In this document: in pieces, positions 14,604 through 23,548 of the stretch
How the letters are laid out: the number at the start of each line of letters is the position of its first letter
How positions within the stretch are numbered: position 1 is the first letter of the stretch
From: Paenibacillus aceris
Lineage (GTDB): Bacteria; Bacillota; Bacilli; Paenibacillales; NBRC-103111
Assembly: GCF_017874035.1 (NCBI RefSeq)
Contig: NZ_JAGGKV010000033.1
Coordinates: forward strand, 1-60,976
Direction of reading: 5' to 3'
Length of the DNA stretch: 60,976 nt
Program-made: the position numbers and the translations under genes
Notes under the pieces: model-generated
The model's database searches: none
What the model saw: the letters and a program-made list of their open reading frames with translations, nothing else
What the model was told of the DNA's origin: nothing

Positions 14604-16796
14604 ATGGCGGTGAAAAAAATGAAAAAAAGACTTCAAAGTATTCTCGCATTTTTAAACAAGGTCTTCGTTCAATCAAGCCGAAATGTGCCATGGGGTCGTA
14701 TGGTTGGCGCAGCAAGTAAGACATCTAAGGAAATGGGTACAGTCGCATTTAAAGAAATGAGGCATGTTAAGTTGGAAAATCCGGTGAAGTCCGTTGGCAT
14801 GAAGCTGTTTTTAATGTTTTTTATCAGCATTCTATTCTTCGTTCTCATTGTCGGTATGATTTCTTACAGCGTATCCAAAAACGTTATTAAGAACAAAGTG
14901 TCAGAATCGTCTTTGCAAACGGTGACGCAAGCGGGTCAAAAGCTAGATTTCTTATATCAAACTTTTGATGATGCATCCTTACAAATTATGTTGAACAAGG
15001 AGCTGCAGGACCTTTTGGACAAAGTTCCTACGCTAGATCCTGCTTCTTATGAATCGCTGGAAGTTGTTCGCCAATTAACAGATAAATTAAACGTTGTGAC
15101 CTTTGCAAACAAGTCTATTAAAACGCTTCATCTCTATCGGCCTGACGGCAAGCTGATCGTCATTACGGGATCAGGGGGAAGTACATTAAGCGACAATTCC
15201 GGGTCGAGTGACTGGTTTAAGAAGATTGTAGAGAACGGTGGAAAAGTCACTTGGTTGGACAGTAAAGTCAAAGGCTATTCCAGTTCTTCTACGAATACGT
15301 TTGCCATTGGCCGTTTAATGCGAAATACATTGACGAACAGCACGTCTGCCGTTCTTTTACTAGAACTCAGTACAGAGCTCCTGAATAAGGAAATTAATGG
15401 CATGTCTTTGGGTGATGACAGTAAGGTTGTCATTACGAATGCAGTGAACAAAAACATCGCAGTGAAAGAGATTGCGGATCTTGAAAAAGATGCTCCCATT
15501 CAATTGTCCAAGGATCAGAGGGAAGAAGAACACGGCTCTTTTATTACGAAAGACGATCATTTGGTAGCCTATTACACATCCTCAATATCCGGTTGGAATC
15601 TGGTTGGGGATATCCCGGTTAGCGCTCTTGTGAAGGATGCTAAGAAAATTTTCAACTATACGCTGCTAATTGCTTTATTTGCGGCTATTGCGGCGGTGCT
15701 AATCGGATTATTCGTTGCTAGAATGATTGGACGACCGCTCATTAATCTCCGCAACCTGATGCAGCAAGGCGCTAAAGGTAAGTTAACGGTACGCGCAAAC
15801 TATACAACACAGGATGAAATTGGACAGCTAGGTGCGAGCTTCGATGTCATGATGCAGCAGATTACGACATTGGTTCAACAAACCAGTTCCTCTGCACAAG
15901 CGGTTTTTGAAACCGCGCAAGAGTTAACGAACTCCTCCAAGGTAACGGCTACGGCGGCAAGAGAAATTGCTGTAGCTACAGATGAGATTTCCAATGGAGC
16001 CGGAGGCTTGGCGACGGAGTCTGAAAGAGGAAATGAGCTGACGCATCATATTGGCATCCAAATGAAGCAGGTGATCGAAGCAAACCTCGAGATGGGGACT
16101 GCTGCTGCGGATGTGCAAAGCTCCAGTGAGCAAGGAACGAAGTATATGTCCGAACTCATCTCCAAAACGAATCTGACGGAAGAAATGATCCGATCGATGG
16201 TGGATAAAGTCGACAATTTGAAAGACAGCACCCGTTCGATCCGCAAAATTTTGGATCTCTTGAATAATATGACGAAGCAGACGAATATTTTGTCTTTGAA
16301 TGCGACGATTGAAGCTGCACGTGCAGGAGCTGCCGGCAAAGGCTTCATGGTTGTTGCGGATGAAATTCGCAAGCTGGCGGACCAATCCCGCCAATCCATT
16401 GATGTCGTTGGTCAAATTACAGAAACCATTCAGAAAGAAATTGATGAGACGGTGAAAGTGCTCTCGACAGCGACACCGATCTTCAAAGAGCAAATTTTAG
16501 CGGTGAAAGAAGCCGATATTATTTTCAAACAAGTAACCAACCACATGGGCGGGTTCATTGAGCAGTTGAGCACAGTAAGCGACTCAATTTCCACGTTGGA
16601 GCAGTCCCAAGTTGTACTCTCTGACGCTATGACGAATGTCAGTGCGGTAGCTGAGGAATCCCTTGCAACATCGGAGGAAGTAGCTTCCCTGAGTTCTGAG
16701 CAGCTTAGCATTAGCGACGGCTTAGTGAAATTGTCGGACAAGCTGGATCTGCTTTCCAAGTCTCTGAACGAAACGTTATCCAAATTCGAAGTGTAA
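14604..16796 (+). CDS. Methyl-accepting chemotaxis protein with extracellular sensor domain
   Basis: A 730-residue chemoreceptor. An unusually long cytoplasmic N-terminus (about 65 residues) precedes TM1 (KLFLMFFISILFFVLIVGMI, about 68-90). The extracellular domain at about 91-345 has dCache-like spacing. TM2 (about 349-376) is followed by HAMP and the signalling domain. The receptor tip is conserved: ILSLNATIEAARAGAAGKGF followed by VVADEIRKLADQSRQS. The ligand is unknown. It sits between trhP2 and pbpI, where B. subtilis has udk and greA, so it appears to be an insertion into an otherwise conserved block. It has its own terminator. Confidence 0.92.
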   Translation: MAVKKMKKRLQSILAFLNKVFVQSSRNVPWGRMVGAASKTSKEMGTVAFKEMRHVKLENPVKSVGMKLFLMFFISILFFVLIVGMISYSVSKNVIKNKVSESSLQTVTQAGQKLDFLYQTFDDASLQIMLNKELQDLLDKVPTLDPASYESLEVVRQLTDKLNVVTFANKSIKTLHLYRPDGKLIVITGSGGSTLSDNSGSSDWFKKIVENGGKVTWLDSKVKGYSSSSTNTFAIGRLMRNTLTNSTSAVLLLELSTELLNKEINGMSLGDDSKVVITNAVNKNIAVKEIADLEKDAPIQLSKDQREEEHGSFITKDDHLVAYYTSSISGWNLVGDIPVSALVKDAKKIFNYTLLIALFAAIAAVLIGLFVARMIGRPLINLRNLMQQGAKGKLTVRANYTTQDEIGQLGASFDVMMQQITTLVQQTSSSAQAVFETAQELTNSSKVTATAAREIAVATDEISNGAGGLATESERGNELTHHIGIQMKQVIEANLEMGTAAADVQSSSEQGTKYMSELISKTNLTEEMIRSMVDKVDNLKDSTRSIRKILDLLNNMTKQTNILSLNATIEAARAGAAGKGFMVVADEIRKLADQSRQSIDVVGQITETIQKEIDETVKVLSTATPIFKEQILAVKEADIIFKQVTNHMGGFIEQLSTVSDSISTLEQSQVVLSDAMTNVSAVAEESLATSEEVASLSSEQLSISDGLVKLSDKLDLLSKSLNETLSKFEV

Positions 16797-16814
16797 TTCT
16801 ACATACTATTCGCA

Positions 16815-16848
16815 GTCCATTCTCTATTAAAGAGGGTGGGCTTTTTTT
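16815..16848 (+). terminator. Terminator after the chemoreceptor gene
   Basis: CCATTCTCT and AGAGGGTGG pair around a five-base loop, followed by T7. Confidence 0.75.
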
Positions 16849-16946
16849 GTTAGAAAGAGAGGCGTTTGACGGTTTGGCCATGAACAGGAATGACGATACT
16901 GAAAAGATCAGAGTTAATGATTGATGATAAGTTAGGAGTTAGGCGT

Positions 16947-18764
16947 ATGAGGGTCAAACAGTTAACTTCACTTGAAAAACGTCGTATTTTTCTTGTTCTT
17001 CTTACGATCTTGCTCCTGTTTATTGGCATAGCCGGCAAGCTTTTTTGGATTCAGATCGCCGCTACGGAAAACTACAGCTCACACGGGATAAATTTGCTTA
17101 AGAACTCGGTTGTTCAAAGGCAGCGTGCACTTGTGCTTGATAGCGGTCGCGGGGAAATTCTGGATCGTCATCTGCAACCAATGACAGGAAGGATTGTGAA
17201 ATCCCTTGTCGTGTTTCCAATTCATAACGAACTGCAGGCCACTCCGCAGCAGGTGAATCAACTTGTCCGAATCTTGCAGACGAATACGGAGTCATGGCGC
17301 GCTTTCGTGAAAGATTTGAAAGAGCCGCAGGTGTGGCGCAGCGCCGACGGAGGCAAGCCGGCAGCGCTGTCGGATAGGCAGGAGGAGCAGATTGATGCGC
17401 TTAATTTGCCGAATGTAAAAGTGGTGCAGATGGAGGATCGTTACCCTAGCGGGATGACAGCACGGCAGCTGATTGGGTTCATCGGGCAAAATCCGGATCG
17501 CGTGATGAACCTGTATGGCGCAGATTTGGAGAAAGGCAAAGTTGCACTGACAACAAAGATTGGCGGAGCCGGACTCGAAAAAACGTTTGATCTGTGGCTC
17601 CGCGGTATAGGAGAGACTTCGATCTCGTATTTTATGGATGCCGGGAAAAGACCTTTAGCAGGGCTCGATGCCCGTATGATAGCGCCTGACAATGCTTTTT
17701 ATCCGGTTAAATTAGTTACGACTCTCGATGCAGGTGTACAGCAGCAGGTAGAAAAGCTCATGGATAAGCTGAATATACGCGATGGAGCTGCTGTCGTTCA
17801 GGAAGTGGCACAAGGCGATATCGTCGCCATGGCGAGCAGGCCCAATTATGATCCGGCATCTGTGGATCTTGCCAGTAAGAGCTGGAGCAACTATGCACTT
17901 AAAGCGACTGCTCCCGGCTCTATTTTCAAAACAGTCGTTGCTGCCGCTGCACTTGATTTAGGAGTAGTTAAGCCCAATGAGACGTTCACCTGTGAAGGCG
18001 CTCTTGGCAAGTATGGGTTTACATGCTGGAGGAAAGAAGGTCATGGCCCGTTAACCTTAGAGCAGGGTTTTGCTCAGTCTTGCAATATCGTATTCGCCAA
18101 AGTCATGCAGCGTTTGACGCCTGTTCAATTGGAAAGCTTCGCTCATAAGCTGGGCGTACTTGACGAGGTAGGCTGGACAGGGAAGACTGACACGAGGATG
18201 ATTCTGCACCAGTTAGACAGCGAAGAGAGCGGACAGCTCTTTGGCGCTCAAACGCCTCACAACGATGAGGGAGTTCTTATGCAAACAGCGATTGGTCAAA
18301 GAGACGTCATGATGACCCCTTTGCAGGCGTCTAATATGATTGTTACTTTACTTCATAATGGAAAAGGCTTCTCGCCAAGAGTGGTCCAAGACATTCGGTA
18401 TCAAACTGACCGGGTGATGGAAACTTTTGAACCGCAAAAGTTGGAGGGAAGCAATGGACACGTTTCGGCTTCGACAAGCCGTACACTTTTGAACTGGATG
18501 CGAGAGGTCGTGACGGAAGGGACAGGTCAAGGTTTGAAGGATGCAAAGTGGAAGCTTGCAGGGAAATCGGGTACAGCGCAAACAATGGTAGGCAAGCAGG
18601 AGAAAATAAATCAATGGTTTATCGGGTATGGCCCGATTGATTCTCCAAAGTATGCGGTTTCCGTGGTCATCAAGAACACGGACCCTTCAGAGAGCAACAA
18701 GGCCATTCCTTTGTTCAAAGGGATCATGGATATTCTAGCGAGCGCGTCAAACAGCGGGCAGTGA
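16947..18764 (+). CDS. pbpI: Class B penicillin-binding protein (PbpI/YrrR-like transpeptidase)
   Basis: A 605-residue cell-wall transpeptidase. A short cytoplasmic N-terminus is followed by a membrane anchor (IFLVLLTILLLFIGIAGKLFW), a dimerisation domain and a transpeptidase domain. The three active-site motifs are present: SIFK with Ser325 (in APGSIFKT), SCN at 378-380, and KSGT at 540-543. Position after the alaS-mltG-U32 block matches B. subtilis pbpI (yrrR), which encodes PBP4b. ATG 16947 is chosen because AGGAG (16934-16938) is eight bases upstream; an ATG at 16890 has no usable site. The 3' end overlaps the convergent sensor kinase gene by 18 bp. Confidence 0.9.
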   Translation: MRVKQLTSLEKRRIFLVLLTILLLFIGIAGKLFWIQIAATENYSSHGINLLKNSVVQRQRALVLDSGRGEILDRHLQPMTGRIVKSLVVFPIHNELQATPQQVNQLVRILQTNTESWRAFVKDLKEPQVWRSADGGKPAALSDRQEEQIDALNLPNVKVVQMEDRYPSGMTARQLIGFIGQNPDRVMNLYGADLEKGKVALTTKIGGAGLEKTFDLWLRGIGETSISYFMDAGKRPLAGLDARMIAPDNAFYPVKLVTTLDAGVQQQVEKLMDKLNIRDGAAVVQEVAQGDIVAMASRPNYDPASVDLASKSWSNYALKATAPGSIFKTVVAAAALDLGVVKPNETFTCEGALGKYGFTCWRKEGHGPLTLEQGFAQSCNIVFAKVMQRLTPVQLESFAHKLGVLDEVGWTGKTDTRMILHQLDSEESGQLFGAQTPHNDEGVLMQTAIGQRDVMMTPLQASNMIVTLLHNGKGFSPRVVQDIRYQTDRVMETFEPQKLEGSNGHVSASTSRTLLNWMREVVTEGTGQGLKDAKWKLAGKSGTAQTMVGKQEKINQWFIGYGPIDSPKYAVSVVIKNTDPSESNKAIPLFKGIMDILASASNSGQ

Positions 18765-20018
18765 GATCGTAAAACAGGTGCCCTGATCGGGCTGGCTCGT
18801 GACTTCAATGAAGCCACCAAATGTTCGAATGATCCGATAGGAGACCATCATGCTAAGACCTGTGCTTTTATTGGTCGTAGAGTAAAAAGGGGTCCCAAGA
18901 CGATTAATCTGCTCGGCTGTCATGCCAACTCCATTATCTTTAATTTTCAAAATAACCTGTTTGCCTTTTTTGAAGCCTTCGATATGCAGGACGCCTCCGG
19001 CAGGCATGGCCTCAATGCCGTTTTTCGTTAAATTGACTAAGCATTGCATCATTTTATCAACATTGGCTTGGATGACCAGGGAAAGCTCCATGTCGAATTG
19101 AATGTCAACACCACGTGCAGCGGCGTAGGGTTGAAGAAGATTGCTTAGCTTTGATGGCAATGCAGATACATCCAGTGGTTCCAACTTCTCAGCTTCCGGC
19201 TTGGCAAAGGATAAGTAGTCGGTAATAATACTCTGGGCTCGGTCAATTTCTTCAATAACCATGCCTGTATATACTTGTTTTTTCTCTTCTGAGACTTGAG
19301 ATTGACTGAGGATTTGCATAAAGCCGCGGGCTACGGTCATGGGATTGCGAATTTCATGGGCGACTGAGGCGGCTAATTCGCTTAAGACATTCAGCTTCTC
19401 GGAACGCTGGGTTTCTTGGCGCATCGTTATATTTTCACGGATTCGGGAGATTAAATAAGTCAAGAGCCACATGGTTAACAGGTGAACCAGACAATACAAT
19501 AAACCGTATAGCAAAAAAACACGATCTACCGGGATAAATGAACTAACCCGATACAGCAGGGTGATACAGAAAGTAGCTAAAGCACTTATGAAAGCAAGCA
19601 GGGTGGGAAACATCATTTTAGGGGCTAAGTGCTTCCAATTGCTCAGCGCGATGAAAGCCAGGATGAAGGGGATTAGAATAGCTAATAAGGTAACGAACCA
19701 GATGAAATTCGGACCATTCATCATATACGCGTAGGTCAGTATGATTCCTGAAACGGCAAGTCCCGCGCGTATGCCACTATATAAGAAAGCAATGAGTACA
19801 GGAATAATGTGAAGATCGAAATGATTGCCTATAAGCTTGAAAAAGGGATGAGTCATACAGAATATGGCGGCTAGTGTGCAAATGAATATGATAAATACCT
19901 GACTGTACCTATCGTAGCTGTCTAGGGTGCCCGGCCTATCCAGCCAAACAATGTGGGTTAAAACAATGGGGATGGTTAGTACAAGGATATTGAGGAGTAA
20001 GTCGTCAAATAAATTCAA
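18747..20018 (-). CDS. Membrane sensor histidine kinase, 5TM-LYT/KinB-like
   Basis: A 423-residue kinase. About six hydrophobic segments occupy residues 10-190, of the 5TM sensor type seen in KinB and LytS. The HisKA domain follows, with His221 in SVAHEIRNPMTVARGFMQIL, then the ATPase domain with N-box NGIEAMPAGG and G-box DNGVGM. The arrangement resembles sporulation kinases feeding Spo0F/Spo0A, but the partner is not shown by sequence. No response regulator gene is adjacent, consistent with an orphan phosphorelay kinase. The start appears to be TTG 20018 with only a weak AGGCGAG site, so it is uncertain. A TTGTCGAA Spo0A-type box lies about 45 bp upstream. Confidence 0.85.
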   Translation of the reverse strand: MNLFDDLLLNILVLTIPIVLTHIVWLDRPGTLDSYDRYSQVFIIFICTLAAIFCMTHPFFKLIGNHFDLHIIPVLIAFLYSGIRAGLAVSGIILTYAYMMNGPNFIWFVTLLAILIPFILAFIALSNWKHLAPKMMFPTLLAFISALATFCITLLYRVSSFIPVDRVFLLYGLLYCLVHLLTMWLLTYLISRIRENITMRQETQRSEKLNVLSELAASVAHEIRNPMTVARGFMQILSQSQVSEEKKQVYTGMVIEEIDRAQSIITDYLSFAKPEAEKLEPLDVSALPSKLSNLLQPYAAARGVDIQFDMELSLVIQANVDKMMQCLVNLTKNGIEAMPAGGVLHIEGFKKGKQVILKIKDNGVGMTAEQINRLGTPFYSTTNKSTGLSMMVSYRIIRTFGGFIEVTSQPDQGTCFTISLPAV

Positions 20019-20062
20019 AGATCTCGCCTACTTAATTAATAATTTGATAGCTCTACATTGAT

Positions 20063-20070
20063 TTCGACAA
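20063..20070 (-). promoter_or_regulatory. Candidate Spo0A (0A) box
   Basis: TTGTCGAA on the minus strand is a perfect core of the Spo0A consensus. It lies 45 bp upstream of the sensor kinase start. An 8-mer of this kind occurs by chance once or twice in a window of this size, so position is the main support. Confidence 0.4.
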
Positions 20071-20141
20071 GAAATCTGAAAATCCTTTGAATTGTATCCA
20101 AAAATTTGATGTTTTTTGGCGAATGACACCGATTTTCAGAT

Positions 20142-20169
20142 TGCGGCTATGGCTTGTTTCGCTTACAAT
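20142..20169 (+). promoter_or_regulatory. Possible lipL promoter
   Basis: TTGCGG (20142-20147) and TACAAT (20164-20169) are separated by 16 bases and lie 36 bp before the lipL start. Each hexamer departs from consensus, so this is tentative. Confidence 0.4.
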
Positions 20170-20204
20170 TCGATGGTGAACATAAATAGTAGGCTCAGGA
20201 GAAT

Positions 20205-21035
20205 ATGAAAATGACAAATGCACCACTTTCTTCTTCTATGGTTATCCTTGATCGGACGCATGAATCTGAATCAAAGTCCATTCTATACGCATTTGCGCTA
20301 GAGGAGCTTTTATGCCGGTCAATTGGCAAAACAGCCCCTCCTGTCTTACACATATGGCGGCATCCGCGAGCTTTTGTCATGGGACTTAGAGACAGTCGGC
20401 TCCCGGAAGCGGCACTCGCCAACAAGTGGTTGCTAGAGCAAGGGTATGATACGGCCGTACGAAACTCAGGAGGAGCAGCGGTCCCGCTGGATTTGGGCGT
20501 TGTGAATGTCTCTTTGCTTCTGCCTAAAGAGGCAGGGGACATGGAGCACCGCAAGGATTTTGAATTGATGGTGGCTCTGATTCGTGAACTGATGAGTAAA
20601 CTTACTGATCGTATCGATCAAGGTGAGATCATGGGTTCCTTTTGTCCGGGAGAGTTCGATCTAAGTGTGGGCGGGCGAAAGTTTTGCGGAATTGCACAGC
20701 GCAGGCAGCAGCGGGCTTTATCGGTACAAGCTTTCATTATCGTGGAAGGTGAAGGGGAAGCGAAAGCTTCGCTGGCTAGGGGGTTCTACGAGCGCGCGGC
20801 CGGCTCCGCGGATCCAAACGATTATCCGGCAGTAGCTCCAGGCAGCATGGCCAGTTTGGCGGAATGCTTGAATATCCCTTTAACAGCTGAACAATTCACT
20901 GAGAACTTAATTGAGATGTTGAGTACCAGAGGAATGCAAGTGAAAGGGTCTGATGCGATCCCGGGTTATCCGGATGAAGGTCAAATTGCCGACATGGTGG
21001 AATTAATGAGAGAGCGATATGCGATTAAACAGTAA
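20205..21035 (+). CDS. lipL: Octanoyl-[GcvH]:protein N-octanoyltransferase LipL-like
   Basis: A 276-residue biotin/lipoate ligase-fold (BPL_LplA_LipB) protein. RNSGGAAVPLDLGVVNVSLLL and FCPGEFDLSVGGRKFCGIAQRR match the LipL (YwfL) signature, and Cys147 in the CPGEFDLS motif aligns with the catalytic cysteine of B. subtilis LipL. LipL moves octanoate from GcvH to E2 subunits before LipA inserts sulfur. The pyruvate dehydrogenase E2 gene lies 3.5 kb downstream and is a natural target. LplJ/LplA-type ligase is the main alternative. Start 20205 or 20211; AGGAG at 20197-20201 fits the second slightly better. Confidence 0.82.
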   Translation: MKMTNAPLSSSMVILDRTHESESKSILYAFALEELLCRSIGKTAPPVLHIWRHPRAFVMGLRDSRLPEAALANKWLLEQGYDTAVRNSGGAAVPLDLGVVNVSLLLPKEAGDMEHRKDFELMVALIRELMSKLTDRIDQGEIMGSFCPGEFDLSVGGRKFCGIAQRRQQRALSVQAFIIVEGEGEAKASLARGFYERAAGSADPNDYPAVAPGSMASLAECLNIPLTAEQFTENLIEMLSTRGMQVKGSDAIPGYPDEGQIADMVELMRERYAIKQ

Positions 21036-21037
21036 AG

Positions 21038-21083
21038 AAACGGTCTGACTTCGTCAACTGACGTAAGAGGGACCGTTTTTTTT
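21038..21083 (+). terminator. Terminator of lipL
   Basis: AAACGGTC (21038-21045) pairs with GACCGTTT (21071-21078), with inner pairing TGAC.. / ..GTAA, followed by T8. Confidence 0.88.
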
Positions 21084-21175
21084 CTATGTCATAGCAGCAG
21101 ATTAGAGAGTACATCGGGGCCCACAGCAGAAGTCCAACAGCAGCAGCCCAAACAGCCGACTCGTTCCAGTTTAGC

Positions 21176-21351
21176 GGAACTACATGGCGCTATTTGGGCT
21201 ATAAAGGCTGTTTTCATGATCTTAAAGGAACTACAGGGTCTTATCTCTCAACAATCCCCTTCAATCTGCGGATATCAGTGAAATAGCGGACCCTAGTTTC
21301 CACAAATTCGACAAATGGCTGGTTTTGACGAAATAGCGGACCCTAGTTCCC
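21176..21351. repeat. Intergenic repeat cluster (GGAACTACAGGG / AAATAGCGGACCC elements)
   Basis: Four related segments fill a gene-free gap of about 400 bp: GGAACTACATGGCGCTATTT (21176-21195), GGAACTACAGGGTCTTA (21227-21243), and two near-identical inverted copies AAATAGCGGACCCTAGTTYCC (21281-21301 and 21331-21351). The forward and inverted elements are complementary enough to form hairpins. Related segments occur at 60741-60866 and 123-141. Confidence 0.7.
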
Positions 21352-21434
21352 TTCATACAAGAATTCTCTATATACTACAAGTAATTGAGAATTTTTGAAC
21401 CACCCAGACATTCATTCAGCATTTCATATGTGAT

Positions 21435-22166
21435 TCATGCCAGAAAATAGTGCAGAGCCGCTCTCAGCTCACCCTGCCAAAATCCCCACAAATGCTTGCC
21501 AGGCTTCTCAATATAATGAAGCACCGCATTTTTCCTCTCCAGATCCTCCTTGGCCAAACGGTTTTCTCTGACGAAGTCGAAGGTTCCGCGCTCGGTTTTC
21601 ACATCGGTTTCGTCCAAGCCAATCAACATATACATTTCTAGCCAGGATAAGTCCTCCTCCGCCTTAAGGCGTTCTCGGGTAATGTCGAAAAATGCGCCTG
21701 ATAAGGATATAACGCGGCAAAAAAGGCTAGGATAATCTAAGGCGAGATGCAAGGAAACGGTCCCTCCGAGAGAATCGCCTGCGACAATGCGTTCACTCCG
21801 CTCTGTACGCACGGGGTAGCGGCTTTCCACGTAAGGGAGGAGCTCTTCAGCGAAAAAGCGGCAGTACGCGTCATGACGCTCACCTTCCGGCGCATATTCG
21901 GACGTACGGTTGGCTGCTTTCACATCGACACCGACCACAATGGCTGGCTCCAAATCTTCATCCAGAATGCAGCGGGTGATCGTTGTGGCAATGCGACCGA
22001 AATTAAAGAATTGCTCGCCATCCTGGCAATAAATGACCGGATAAGAGAGCAGTTCATTGTAACCGGGAGGCAAATAAATGCGAAGCGGGCGAGTTTCTTG
22101 AAGCAGGACAGAGGTGAGTTCATCTTTTACAATGGTTCTTTGATAATAGCGAGAGTCATCAGACAT
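21435..22166 (-). CDS. Esterase of the Fes/YieL alpha/beta-hydrolase group
   Basis: A 243-residue cytoplasmic hydrolase. LRIYLPPGYNELLSYPVIYC is the conserved start of the esterase D/enterochelin-esterase-like fold. The nucleophile is Ser132 in AGDSLGGTVSLHLALDYP, and the likely catalytic histidine is in GKHLWGFWQGEL near the C-terminus. No signal peptide. Substrate unknown: the family includes enterochelin esterase, antigen 85-like and acetyl-xylan esterases, and no siderophore genes are near. ATG 22166 follows AAGGAGAT; the open frame extending to 22289 has no ribosome-binding site. Confidence 0.82.
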   Translation of the reverse strand: MSDDSRYYQRTIVKDELTSVLLQETRPLRIYLPPGYNELLSYPVIYCQDGEQFFNFGRIATTITRCILDEDLEPAIVVGVDVKAANRTSEYAPEGERHDAYCRFFAEELLPYVESRYPVRTERSERIVAGDSLGGTVSLHLALDYPSLFCRVISLSGAFFDITRERLKAEEDLSWLEMYMLIGLDETDVKTERGTFDFVRENRLAKEDLERKNAVLHYIEKPGKHLWGFWQGELRAALHYFLA

Positions 22167-22342
22167 AAGTAATCTCCTTCTTATTCCTGTTGGGGAAAAA
22201 TGGTGTGGGAAGCGTAAGTTGGTAATGGAGTGGGTAAGGTGTATTATAGCAGTTGTGAATTTATTGTTAACTGTATTATATATTTTCATGAACTGTACTA
22301 TTCACTAGAGCGAAAAAAGGTCATATGTCATAAGGATACTGG

Positions 22343-22371
22343 TGTACAATTCATAAAAACAGGTTTATAAT
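22343..22371 (+). promoter_or_regulatory. Putative pdhA promoter
   Basis: TGTACA (22343-22348) and a perfect TATAAT (22366-22371) are separated by 17 bases, giving a leader of about 52 nt before the pdhA start. Confidence 0.65.
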
Positions 22372-22429
22372 AATACTATAACAGAAGTGTAGCTAGCAGG
22401 CATCAAAATCATATAAGAGGTGAAATGGT

Positions 22430-23512
22430 ATGAGTAAGCCACTTGTCAGCCAAGCAAATTACGAAGTGACCACAGAAAAGGTTGAGCCTTTACAAGTACT
22501 GGCTCCAGACGGCACAGTTGTAAATCCCGACAAAATGCCTAAACTTAGCGATGACCAATTAAAAGAATTAATGAGAAGAATGGTATTCACACGTGTTTGG
22601 GACGAAAGAGCAGTTAATCTCGGTCGTCAAGGACGTCTTGGTTTCTATGCGCCGGTATCCGGACAAGAAGCTTCCATGATCGGTAGTGAATTTGCTTTAA
22701 ATAAAGATGACTTTATTTGCCCGGGTTACCGCGATATGCCGCAGCTTGTATGGCACGGACTTCCGCTTTACCAGGCATTCCTATATTCCCGCGGACACCA
22801 ACATGGTGGACAAATTCCGCAGGATGTTCACGTACTTATGCCGCAAATCATCATCGGTGCACAAATATTGCATGCAACCGGTGTGGCTATGGCTTTCAAA
22901 AAACGCAACCAACCGCGTGTAGCGATTACGTACACAGGGGACGGAGGAAGCTCCGAAGGCGATTTCTATGAAGGTTTGAACTTTGCAGGAGCATTCAAGC
23001 TGCCTGCCATTTACTTTGTACAAAACAATGGTTATGCGATCACAACACCTTACTCCAAACAAACAGGAGCACTTTCCGTTGCACATAAAGCACTTGCTGC
23101 CGGTATCAAAGGCGTGCAAGTAGACGGTATGGACGTTCTGGCTGTTGTTCAAGCTGTAACTGAAGCAGCGGAGAGAGGCCGTAAAGGCGAAGGCGCTACA
23201 TTGATTGAAGCATTAACATACCGTTACCGTCCGCACTCTTTGGCTGATGATACGACGAAATATCGTACCAAAGACGAGGAATCCGATTGGGAGCCGAAAG
23301 ATCCGCTTACGCGCATGCGTATTTTCTTAACGAAAAAAGGTCTGTGGAGCGAGGAAGAAGAGGCTAAAGTAAAAGAAGAAGCCAAAGCGACTGTCGCTGA
23401 ACATATCAAAAAGGCTGAGGAAACTGAGAAGATGACAGTTCCGGGCTTAATCGATTCCATGTTCGAAGTTACACCGGCACATCTTGAAGAACAGAAGCAA
23501 GCGTATAAATAA
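22430..23512 (+). CDS. pdhA: Pyruvate dehydrogenase E1 component, alpha subunit
   Basis: A 360-residue thiamine-diphosphate subunit of the E1 decarboxylase. The ThDP motif runs from GDGGSSEGDFYEGLNFAG to FVQNNGYAI. The substrate-channel and phosphorylation-loop equivalent YRYRPHSLADDTTKYR is present. It forms an alpha2beta2 heterotetramer with the product of the next gene and passes acetyl groups to E2. First gene of pdhABCD. Start supported by GAGGTGA. Confidence 0.96.
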   Translation: MSKPLVSQANYEVTTEKVEPLQVLAPDGTVVNPDKMPKLSDDQLKELMRRMVFTRVWDERAVNLGRQGRLGFYAPVSGQEASMIGSEFALNKDDFICPGYRDMPQLVWHGLPLYQAFLYSRGHQHGGQIPQDVHVLMPQIIIGAQILHATGVAMAFKKRNQPRVAITYTGDGGSSEGDFYEGLNFAGAFKLPAIYFVQNNGYAITTPYSKQTGALSVAHKALAAGIKGVQVDGMDVLAVVQAVTEAAERGRKGEGATLIEALTYRYRPHSLADDTTKYRTKDEESDWEPKDPLTRMRIFLTKKGLWSEEEEAKVKEEAKATVAEHIKKAEETEKMTVPGLIDSMFEVTPAHLEEQKQAYK

Positions 23513-23548
23513 AATCTGGCAAAAACTCTTAGGAGGCACGGAGAAGTC

